The notes beneath the pieces were generated by a model. The model saw only the letters and a list, made by a program, of their open reading frames with translations, searched no databases and had not been told where the DNA came from. Positions 19,046 to 29,900 of a stretch of DNA of 64,000 bases are shown piece after piece. The stretch is taken from assembly GCA_020698575.1 (NCBI GenBank), contig CM036243.1, forward strand, positions 40,541,707-40,605,706, given 5' to 3'. The translations under genes were made by a program, and so were the position numbers. The DNA is from Bostrychus sinensis. Taxonomy: Eukaryota > Chordata > Actinopteri > Gobiiformes > Eleotridae. Each line of letters opens with the position of its first letter. The first letter of the stretch is position 1.

Positions 19046-19734
19046 TAGTGTTGTAGTCAAGACCAAGACCAGTCCAAGTCCAGACTGAACCCAGACTGAG
19101 ACCAAGACCGAGACCAAGACCAAGGCAAACTGAGACCAGGGAACTAAAACTAAATCAAGAGGAAAAGTGAAAAAAAAAGTGGTTCAAATACAAAAAGTAT
19201 TATTTTAATGATCTAATGCAGCCATTCCCAAAGTCAAGAATGTAGCCTCCTTAAATTTCTGAAAAACCCACACGGACCCCAACAATAAAACTTCACCATA
19301 TTCAAAAGATTAGGCCATGTTTTCTCCATAGATTTCTATAAAAATGTCATAAAAACACTGACTGTTGGCTAAAAGTAATATTTTATAAGAAATATATAAC
19401 TGTAGTTCATTTCAAACTCAGTTACTTTTATTGTGATTAATATAGAAAACCTCTGGGGGCCCGGCTGCAGTATCTTCGGACCCCCAGGGGGCCCCGGACC
19501 TCACTTAAGGAACCACTGATTTAAAGCAACAGACTCCACAAACAAACAGAGACAGATCTTGTTCCTGGTTCTTCTGATGCACAAAACTAATTACTTACAA
19601 ATGAATACAGATTCAAAAGTAAAGTATTTTCTTATGTTTGGTTTAAAAAAATCTCAGAGACCGCCACATCTGAGACAAGACCAAGACCGAGTAAAAAACT
19701 GTTCTCCAGAGCGGTCTGGGGCGCTCCAACACTA
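19046..19734. mobile_element. hAT-like non-autonomous element with nested MITE
   Basis: Termini TAGTGTTG and CAACACTA are flanked by an exact 8-bp duplication ATGGCACC (19038-19045 and 19735-19742). The interior is rich in GACCAAGACC words and has no transposase. A second copy, lacking its left end, lies at about 37905-38180. Confidence 0.75.
19219..19518. mobile_element. 300-bp hAT MITE nested in the element at 19046
   Basis: Ends CAGCCATTCC and GGAACCACTG are imperfect inverted repeats. They are flanked by ATCTAATG (19211-19218) and ATTTAAAG (19519-19526), a decayed 8-bp target duplication. The paralogous element at 37966-37975 shows the uninterrupted site, proving this is an insertion. 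Confidence 0.75.
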
Positions 19735-19959
19735 ATGGCACCTTTTGTTTTTGATGCACACTTTGTTTTCTTGCTGTCTGCTCTTTATTCTGTACGACAG
19801 TAAGAGCTGCCTTAACAAGTGACTTTCTCCACTTGTCACATTAATAAAGTTCAGTCTTATTTGATCTGATCTTAAATGATATTCCTTATTTACTGTCTCA
19901 CACATTTGACAGTTTTCTCTCCACACAGAAGCTTTTGATTTTTCATGTCCTGGATTCAT
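19732..19959 (-). other. Second copy of the repeated MNPGHEK ORF
   Basis: 75 codons, differing from the 1610-1855 copy by one internal substitution and the C-terminal tail. It is part of the block that is duplicated 3' of copies B and C. No known domain; coding status unproven. Confidence 0.3.
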
Positions 19960-20614
19960 CCTTCCATCTGATCAGAAACACAGTCTGCCCTCTCATTCTG
20001 ACTCCTGTCTGCAGCACTGACACAGGAGCGTCCTGGTTTGTTTGGAGACAAAAGCTGATCACTGACTCATTTTTACACCAGTTCACCTCCACTGAAGATT
20101 AAAATGTATCATTAGACACAGAATCCAGTGTGGACGTGTGTTTTTCTGTGGAGAACACAGTGTTTTTGTCTGGGGCCTGTGTGAAAAGTTTGGAGGAGAA
20201 ATGAGGAACATTTAAAGTGAGGCTTTGCAGAACAGAGAGCGCTTTCACAAAATAAGGACAAAAAAGTCTTAGTTATGTATTAGACAGAAAAAAGTGAATT
20301 AAAAAGTCAAAGGCACAAGGTCTAGGCCTGGATTTGTGGATTTATGGAGCGCACAGGTCCCAGTCTCCTCCTCCTGGACAGTTTCAGCAGGTCTGAGAGT
20401 CCACCACATTTTAATCTAAATGTGAATGTGTGTCACTTCTTCTCCTCCTCTGCTCTGTTCCCTTCAGAGGAGTCCACAAGGGAATCCTCTGCTCCATCTG
20501 AGCCTCTGCATCCTCTTCTCTCACACCCACTAACTTCATGTCCTCTTTCACTACATCCATAAACCTCCTCTCTGCTCTTCCTCTAGGCCTCCAGCTCTGA
20601 CCTCAGCCTCATCC

Positions 20615-21775
20615 TTCTACCCACTGTCCCTCCTCTGTACCCTCACTGTCCCTCCTCTGTACCCTCACTGTCCCTCCTCTGTACCCTCACTGTCCCTCCT
20701 CTGTACCTCACTGTCCCTCCTCTGTACCCTCACTGTCCCTCCTCTGTACCCTCACTGTCCCTCCTCTGTACCCTCACTGTCCCTCCTCTGTACCCTCACT
20801 GTCCCTCCTCTGTACCCTCACTGTTCCTCCTCTGTACCCTCACTGTCCCTCCTCTGTACCCTCACTGTCCCTCCTCTGTACCCTCACTGTTCCTCCTCTG
20901 TACCTCACTGTCCCTCCTCTGTACCCTCACTGTCCCTCCTCTGTACCCTCACTGTCCCTCCTCTGTACCTCACTGTCCCTCCTCTGTACCCTCACTGTCC
21001 CTCCTCTGTACCTCACTGTCCCTCCTCTGTACCCTCACTGTCCCTCCTCTGTACCCTCACTGTCCCTCCTCTGTACCCTCACTGTCCCTCCTCTGTACCC
21101 TCACTGTCCCTCCTCTGTACCTCACTGTTCCTCCTCTGTACCCTCACTGTCCCTCCTCTGTACCTCACTGTCCTTCCTCTGTACCCTCACTGTCCCTCCT
21201 CTGTACCTCACTGTCCCTCCTCTGTACCCTCACTGTCCCTCCTCTGTACCCTCACTGTCCCTCCTCTGTACCCTCACTGTTCCTCCTCTGTACCCTCACT
21301 GTCCCTCCTCTGTACCCTCACTGTCCCTCCTCTGTACCCTCACTGTCCCTCCTCTGTACCCTCACTGTCCCTCCTCTGTACCCTCACTGTCCCTCCTCTG
21401 TACCCTCACTGTCCCTCCTCTGTACCCTCACTGTCCCTCCTCTGTACCCTCACTGTCCCTCCTCTGTACCTCACTGTCCCTCCTCTGTACCCTCACTGTT
21501 CCCTCCTCTGTACCCTCACTGTCCCTCCTCTGTACCCTCACTGTCCCTCCTCTGTACCTCACTGTCCCTCCTCTGTACCTCACTGTCCCTCCTCTGTACC
21601 CTCACTGTCCCTCCTCTGTACCCTCACTGTCCCTCCTCTGTACCTCACTGTCCCTCCTCTGTACCCTCACTGTCCCTCCTCTGTACCTCACTGTCCCTCC
21701 TCTGTACCCTCACTGTCCCTCCTCTGTACCTCACTGTCCCTCCTCTGTACCCTCACTGTCCCTCCTCTGTACCCA
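20615..21775. repeat. 22/21-bp minisatellite (about 53 units)
   Basis: Tandem units beginning CTCACTGTCCCTCCTCTGTA, in two length classes: 22 bp with CCC before TCACTG and 21 bp with CC. A few units have TTCCTCC variants. It is paralogous to the array at 39060-40895, which has more units. The strand is extremely pyrimidine-rich with no purine tract. Frames through it are fortuitous. Confidence 0.97.
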
Positions 21776-21779
21776 TATA

Positions 21780-23260
21780 TTCACTGTCCCTCCTTTGTTC
21801 ACGAGACGAAGGGATGTCTCAATTCTTTTTTGGATCAAGGAGGAAGGGTGAGGGCGCTTTACCAGATGCACACTTAAAAACAAGGGCTAGCAGGAGTTTC
21901 CCATGATACATTGTGTTTATCTGTAACGTCCACAGGTGACAGGAGGCTGCTGCTGAGTTCTGTGGTTGTGTATGGCCTCATTTAGTTTGACACAGCTGAG
22001 ATGAGCCAGTAGAATACAAATATGGAGGAGAGTTGTGCTCATATTCTGATAAGGACTAAGGACTAGGTCAGTGAATATTACAGAGTCACATTGTTCAGAT
22101 AATAACCCCACTCAGCTGTTAGGAGAGCTCACTCATTTAATCAGATTTAAATCTGCAGCATTCATTGTCCAAGAGGTGCATTTATGTCTAAGAACTATGA
22201 GAAGTGAATTGTGCCGTACTTTTTTTACTAAATTTGTAATTATGAATTTATGTAATAACTGAATTAGATGGCAGAGTGGCATCACAAACAGAAACCAAAA
22301 TAGATCCTGGTTGTTTCAGCTCTTAAAAACTGGTGAAGTCAAAGAAAGATAGTATGGATTCTCTCTGATTTTATTAGCAGAATAACTTCATTTACCACCA
22401 TTCTAGCTAATGCTCAATAAACAAATGAGCATTAAATGAGCAACACTACAAAATAGAATTTTAGTCTAATGTTATAAATTTGCATATATCCTTAACCTTA
22501 CACATCTATAATTAATCCACATTTTGCTATTAGAGGGGGAAATCAGAATTAAGTCAAGTATCATATGAACATATCCCTTTCAGTAGATAACAGTCAGCAC
22601 ATGCATAGTTTGGAGAAGTAAACAGGAGCAATGGCACAGGCTTGTGGGGGAGAATGAAAACACAGTTTTAAAACAACTCACTAAAGCTTCTCCAACTTCT
22701 AAAACTCCTCTCAGTGCATGTGAGTGGTCTATAGAAGGGTAAAGGTTACAGTCATTTATTTTAAAATATGACAGCTTTTGCTTCTCATTTACACAACACA
22801 AGAACTTAGCACTCCCCAGTTCAAGCTTCTCACTGTGGCAGCAGCAGCAGCAGCAGCAGTAGTAGCAGTAGAAGTACCAGCTCCTCAGTGAGGCTTTGAA
22901 CCAAAATATGTGACATTTCTTAGCAGCAGATACTGTGGAAATATCTTCTATAGAGCACACATTTTTACCTTGGTCCATGGATTAGTCTGTGGTGTTGCTC
23001 TTGGCGGCTTCTCCACACTGAAGGAGAAACGGGTTCCCAGTGGATCATTTGTAACAATTGCTGGGCTATTTGTTTGTTGTCTTAATTGCTGCATTTTTTT
23101 CTGCTGATTGCTTTATGTCCAGTAGACCTGTGTCTGGGACAGATGTGTGGTTTTATAATTTTTTATAATTTGTTTGAGTGTGTGAGGTCAGGTAGACTGG
23201 ATCTGATCAGCAGTGAGGATGTTTCTCTACACAAGAGGAGACTCTCAGTTCAACAGAGCA
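21780..23260. other. 3' flank of copy B, no gene
   Basis: Up to about 22120 this duplicates 41330-41690. A decayed hairpin relative of 1303-1362 lies at 22272-22320, with downstream sequence also related to 1380-1480. A short CAG run is at 22838-22860. Nothing coding is supported. Confidence 0.55.
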
Positions 23261-23266
23261 CACAGA

Positions 23267-23420
23267 TGGCTTAGTCCTGGCTTAGTCCTGGCTTAGTCCT
23301 GGCTTAGTCCTGGCTTAGTCCTGGCTTAGTCCTGGCTTAGTCCTGGTTTAGTCCTGGCTTAGTCCTGGTTTAGTCCTGGTCTGGGCCTGGTTTAGTCCTG
23401 GTTTAGTCCTGGTTTAGTCC
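23267..23420. repeat. 11-bp repeat (TTAGTCCTGGC/T), overlaps the copy B stop
   Basis: About a dozen units of TTAGTCCTGG plus one or two bases run directly into the last codons of the B30.2 exon of copy B. Read on the minus strand, the unit supplies CAGGACTAA, the final Gln-Asp-stop. A similar array (48372-48508) does the same for copy C. Confidence 0.9.
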
Positions 23421-23941
23421 ACACAGAGACACTGAGGAGTCAGACCAGAGCCAAAATCCAGGGATGAGAGTGTGAGTGAATGTGGAGTTGAAGGTGTGGA
23501 GGTGGATCAGTCGGTCAGAGGAGACTGTGTAGAAGGACAGAGAGCCAGCAGGACAGTCCACATACACTGCTACTGTCCCAGAAGAGGACGGGGAGTAAGG
23601 AAGAAAGGTTCGTTCATTATTATGCCAAAGAGAGTAACCACCTCCAGAGCAGAACAGACTCCAGGACTGATCGTTGCGTCCAAACACACTTTCATAACTG
23701 CCTCCTTTCCTTCTGATTCCTCTGTAAGACACTGATATAGAAACATCTCCACTCCACTGGACCTCCCAGTAACAGCGACCAGTCAGACCAGTAGAACACA
23801 GAAGCTGAGGACAGGAGTCAAATCTGTCCTGATGATCTGGATATGGCTGCTTCTCTCTCACACGTGTCACCTTCTTGTTGTTGTCAGACAGTTTGAGTTC
23901 TCTGTGAGCTGTGTTTGGATCCAGTGTGAGTTCACAGAAAT
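23403..23941 (-). CDS. Copy B, PRY-SPRY (B30.2) exon
   Basis: 178 residues plus stop, starting after CATCAG with FCELTLDPNTAHREL. Core motifs STGLTGRCYWEVQWSG, VSYRGIRRKG and AVYVDCPAGSLSFY equal those of the other copies. It differs in the loops: after DRF, SGDVSISV, GSYESVFG, GGGYSLWHNNERT, and the last loop (FWLWSDSS, one residue shorter than A and C). The final codons and the stop are made from the 11-bp repeat. Confidence 0.92.
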
Positions 23942-26900
23942 CTGATGGAGAGAAGACACAATACAGCAGCAGTTAGTCACCTGTCCACTCTGAACACATG
24001 GACTTAGTGGACTTTACACAAACTTGCTTTGATTTTTAAAGCAGTTTATTGGAACATATCTTTAAAATCCATGAAGTGAGCTAATTGTATGAGTGAGCAT
24101 TTAATTGAGTTCTTCTTCTCCTGTTTATTGCTGTAGAACATAAAGCACGTCCTAAACCTCCAGCCTCTGACGTCACTACACAGGAGTTTATTCACTTCTC
24201 TGTGCTTCATGAGACACAGTTTCTTCTTTAAAATGTTTCTATCATATGAATTCCCAATAAGTGAAGCGTGTGTTTAAAGCCTGAAGATAAGCCTGTTGTG
24301 AGTCCAAACAGCTGCTGACTGTGTCAGTGTTGCTCTAATAATCCTCCTTTGGTTACAGAGCAGCAGTAGTTCTGATGGTGGTTGGTGCAGACAGTGGCTG
24401 AGAGCATGTGGCTCTGTGTTGCAGGAGATTGTTCACAGCTGCTGTCCTTTTGCCAGTGTTTGTGTGATATCTGGTGTTGTTCTAGTGATGAGGAGGACTG
24501 ACAGCAGAGGCACAGCTCAGAGGAGAACAGGGGATTGGTTTAAATGAATTGTGTCTCCAGAATAATAATGAAGGTCAGTGTTCCTACATGTTTGATCTAA
24601 AACATTAGTGCAGTTAAACAGCTCCAAACTGGACTCTTCAGGATCTCCTTTAATAATAACTCTATATTCAGTTATGACAGCTGTGGACTACACAGTAAAA
24701 GGTCACTGCTGTGGAAGGATCAGGAAACAGTTAAGGCACAAAGACACTGAGCTCCATGTGTTTTATATGAGGACTCTGTTTCCCATACAAAACTCTGTCT
24801 CAAATAATTTCAACTTAACACTTACATCTTTTGGGTCCTGGACCAAGGCAGTGGGCTCCAGCAGGCTCCAGTCTGAAGCAAACACAGACACCACATCAAT
24901 GTAATCCACAGAAGATTCTCTTTTAAATCAGAAAAGGCCTGTGGTGTTTTGCAGGTTACAGTTTTAGTCCTCATTTAGACATTTAAGGCAGTGTTATTCC
25001 TGTTGAAAAACACAAGAGCCATTTTGTCAGATCTGTCCTGACCTGAGAGTGTCCAGTCTGCAGTGGGGGTCCTCCTGTAGAGCAGACAGGAGCTTTACTC
25101 CTGTGTCTCCTGGATGGTTGTAGCTCAGGTCCAGGTCTCTCAGATGGGAGGGGTTGGACCTCAGAGCTGAGGCCAGAGAAGCACAGCCTTCCTCTGAGAT
25201 CAGACAACCTGAGAGTCTGAGAACACACAACATTATACACAATCAGTCAAATAACAAGTCTCTTATCTGCTTTAACAGGGGACAGTCCAGGAGCCACACA
25301 GTTCACTGCACTGTTGTCAGAGGAGGCTCTCAGTCATCCAGGTCATCATGACATACAGGTTTAGCATTAAACACATCACCAGTCAAATTATATGTCTCTT
25401 ATCTGCATTAGTAGGTCACACTGCAGCAGTTAACACAGTTTAATCAAGTCTGGATTTGTTAATCAATTTAGTTTATATACTTTATAGTCAGTGTTGGGTT
25501 GCATTACTTCTAAAAGTAAATTGTTATGTTACCTCGTTAGAGCTCTTAAAAATGAACGTTATGTTACTGCATTACATTTTAATAAAAGTGAGGTGTTAGA
25601 GTACTTGTACATTACACACTGTCTACATTAAACAACAGTACACACATGCTCACACTCACTGACGTTTTATCTGTTGCTCACTATTTTCTACATCAACCAG
25701 TGCACATAAAGCCCACAACGTCGTTGTTAATTAGGCTGTAATGTCATCAGTGATAGAGAAGCCACGGCTATACTTCTACAGCCATCAGTCGCTTCAGATC
25801 AGTGTGAAGTGAAATTGTCAGCTGTAACTTTCAGTATAAAAACTGGGAGAGTGAAGCCGTTTAAAACCATCACAGCAGCGCCATGAGAGCAGTCCCAAAC
25901 CTGTAGCGGACAATCCCCTGTGAGTACTGAGTACTCTAACCCAACACTGATTATAGTATAAATATAGTTTTATAAAGGTTTAAGTTAAGTCTTTGAAAAC
26001 CTGAACAGAGGATTTATTAACTAGAACTCCATATCTTTATTAGTCCTAAAGGTGAAGACAGCTCCTCTGTGTTCAGTTTAAACAGAATTAAAAAAAAGGT
26101 TGTGCTTCTGACAATAAAGCTAAGTGTGAGTATTATTAAACATGATGTTGTTGTTTCCTGACCTGAGCTGTTCCAGTTTACAGTGAGGACTCTTCAGTCC
26201 AACAGACAACATCTCCAGCCCTGAGTCCTTCAAGTGGTTGTTACTGAGGTCCAGGACTCTCAGACTAGAGGACTGAGAGCTGAGGACTGAGGACAGAGCT
26301 TCACAGCTTCTCTCTGACAGGTTACAGCTGCTCAGTCTGGAGAGAAAATATGATTTAGATGAGGTTTATTAAAATTATACTCTGTAAAACCAACAGAACT
26401 CACAGAGCTTTGTTGGAGGCTTTGACCACTGGCAGCAGCCTCAGGAGAGCCTCCTCTGAAGCACAGTATTTCTTCAGCTCAAACACATCCAGATCTTCTT
26501 CTGATGACAGTAAGATGAAGGCCAGAGCTGACCACTGAGCAGGAGACAGTCCACCTTCAGACAGACGTCCTGAACTCAGGTACTGTTGGATCTGCTCCAC
26601 CAGAGAACGGTCATTCAGTTCATTCAGGCAGTGGAGCAGGCTGATGCTTCTCTCTGCAGACACATCCTCACTCATCTTCTTCTTGATGTACTCAGCTGTT
26701 TTCTGATTGGTCTGGGAGCTACTTCCTGTCTGTGTCACCAGACCTTGTAGAAGGCTCTGATTGGTCGGCAGAGAAAGACCCAAAAGGAAGCGGAGGAACA
26801 AATCCAGGTGTCCATTTGGACTCTGTAAGGCCTGGTCCACAGCTGTCTGGTGAAGAAGAAGTAGTTCGGGTTTGCTTTTAAATAGTTTGCTGATGAAGGA

Positions 26901-29900
26901 TGTTTGTTGTTTATCCAAAAGCAGGTTGGTTCCAGTTTTGACAAAGGTCTGATGGATGTGAAGAGCAGCCAGAAACTCCTGGACACTCAGATGAATGAAG
27001 CAGTAGACCTTGTCCTGGTACAGGCCTGGCTCCTCTCTAAAGACCTGTGTGAACACTCCAGAGTACACTGAGGCCGCTGTGGGGTCCAGGCCACACTCGC
27101 TCAGGTCTGACTCGTAGAAGATCAGGTTTCCTTTCTGCAGCTGCTCAAAGGCCAGTTTTCCCAGAGACTCCACCATCTTCCTGGTCTCTGGACTCCAGTG
27201 TGGGTCTGTCTCAGATCCTCCTTCATACTTGATGTTCTTGACTTTGGCCTGAACCACCAGGAAGTGGATGTACATCTGAGTCAGGGTCTTGGGCAGCTCT
27301 CCTCTCTCTCTGGTTTTCAACACATGCTCCAGGACTGTGGAGAGGATCCAGCAGAAGACTGGCATGTGGCACATGATGTGGAGGCTTCGGGACGTCTTGA
27401 TGTGGGAGATGATTGTGTGGGCCTCATCTCTGAACCTCTTCCTGAAGTACTGCTCCTTCTGTGGGTCAGTGAACCCTCTGACCTCTGTCACCACAGAAAC
27501 ACACTCAGCAGGGATCTGATTGGCCGCCGCGGGTCGTGTGGTTATCCAGAGGCGAGCGGAGGGAAGCAGGGTCCCCCTGATGAGGTTTACCAGCAGCACA
27601 TCCACTGAGCTGGACTCTGTGGTGTCAGTCAGGGCCTTGGTTTTGGTGAAGTCCAGAGGAAGTCTGCACTCGTCCAGACCGTCAAAGATGAAGACCACCT
27701 GGAGGTCTTCAAAGCTGCAGAGTTCTGTATTAGTTTGACTAAAGAAGTGATGAACAAGTTGCACCAAGCTGAAGCTTCTCTCTTTCAGCACATTGAGTGC
27801 TCTGAAAGTGAACGGGAACAGCAGCTGTATGTCCTGGTTGGCTTTGCCTTCAGCCCAGTCCAGACTGAACTTCTGAGTGAGCACAGTTTTCCCGATGCCA
27901 GCCACTCCCTTTGTCAGCACTGTTCTGATTGGTCCATGTGTGTCAGCTGGGCCTTTAAAGATGTCTTCACATGTGATGGCTGTCTCTGGTCTGCCTGGTT
28001 TCCTGGAGGCTGTTTCGATCTGTCTGACCTCATGTTCCTGGTTGACCTCTGAAGGCCCTCCCTCTGTGATGTACAGCTCTGTGTAGATCTGGTTCAGAAG
28101 GGTGGGGTTTCCTGCTTTAGCGATGCCCTCAAACACACACTGACACTTCTGCTGCAGGTTAGACTTCAGTTTACTCTGACAAACTGCAGAATAACTCCCT
28201 GAATGAAGACAACAGATAAAGCCATGAGTCTCAGAGAATATAAAATGACTGTGAGCACCTTGTTAAATGTGTTAAATGGTCCTACTGCTCCACAGACGCT
28301 CAGCCAGCTCCTTCTGCTTCATCCTCCTCAGGAAGTTCAGTGTGATCTTCAGAAAAGCCTCACTGCTGCTCCTCTGCTCTTCATCCTCATCCTTCAGAGG
28401 CTCTAAGCATTCTGGGTAATCTGTACTCAGAACCTTGTGGAGCTTCTTCAGCTCCTTCTTGACAAAAGTGAAGATGTCCTCCTCCAGAAGCTGAACAGAT
28501 ACATTATAAACAACACAAATGCAGTCAGTGGTCAGATCTGTGTAAAACAAGTTCTCATTCATCTGAACATTTCCAAACTTTAGTGAATGACAGACCATAA
28601 ATATGGAGTCCAGCTGTGTCTGATGTTGCTGATCACTGGGGACCTCTGAACCCTGCTGCTGCTTTCTGTACATGAAACCATCAACATTAATATTATATAA
28701 TTACCAGTATTATTCTTTCTTCAGGCCACACCCCACCAACACAACTATGTCTTGAACTGTGAAAATTTCTCAAGGAAAGTGTCAGTTGGGAGAACATCTC
28801 ACAAATAATGAAGTTAATTGTTTTCAGGTCTGTAACATAATTAGCTATAAAAGGGACGTTTTAGAGAGGCAGTGTTTCTCAGAAGTAAAGATGGGCAGAG
28901 GCTCTCCAATCTCTGAAAGAGCACATAAAAAGACTGTTGAATAATTTAAAATCAATCTCAACATCAAATTGCAAAGGTTTTCCAAATCTCATCATCTACA
29001 GCAGTGATTCTCAACTGGTGGGCCACGACCAAAAAGACCGTTTTCGGTGGGTCACGGACCTTTGCCTGAGCAAAAATAGCAGCTGATGAACACTGTGGAG
29101 CGAGGTGTGTGGCACTAATCACTGTTGCTTTTTCCTGTCCCTTTTCATTTAAAGTAATCTCTCTTCCACTACTATCACACTCAGCTCTTCTCTCTGATAA
29201 AAAACTATAGGCACCAGGAAAGTTTAAGTTTAAGTCCGGGGCTAATTTCTGTAAACCTGTGGCATCCTCGTGCGTCTGTTCACCCTCTGCTGAATCCTGA
29301 GGAGCCCTGTAAAGCTCCAGGAGACCCACATCCACCACTAGGCTACTTTCACAGTCAGCTCTCCTCTCTGTTATAAACTGTAGAGACTGGGGAGGTGAGT
29401 TTAAGTCCGGGACTGCTTTCTGTAAACCCATGACATCATCATGTGTCTGCGCCCAGCCGCTCAACCTCCGCTGAATCCTGCCGAGCCCAGTCAAAGCACC
29501 GGTAAAAAGAGTGGGCCCTTGGCAGAGCTGAGAGGCACGGAGGGCGGCTTGGGCTCACAGTGCAACAGCCTCCATTCTAGAGGCGAGAGGAGGCTGTACG
29601 AGCGCCCAGGCTTTCAGTGTGTGGCAGCTCAGCTGATTAAAGTTGCTCTGGTTACGTGAGCAGCAGATATGGGACAGGGATTTAACTTCTGTAGGAAGCA
29701 TGTGCAGAGTCACCATTATTCTGGAGACTGATGCCATCAGTGCTGTAATAAGATGACCTGTTTTAATAGGACATTGTTATGTATTCAGCTGAAGCTACAA
29801 ACAGTTTTTGAAGCTACTCACTACTTGTTTTTATTTTGTGTTTGTGCATGAAAGCACTATTCAGTCTGTTAAAAAGTTACTTAAGTGAAGAGTTAAGTTT

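Noticed and set aside
28964..29494. 176-codon minus-strand ORF
   Set aside because: It lies almost entirely in a non-autonomous hAT element bounded by CAGTGATTCTCAACTGGT-type ends and has no recognisable domain.
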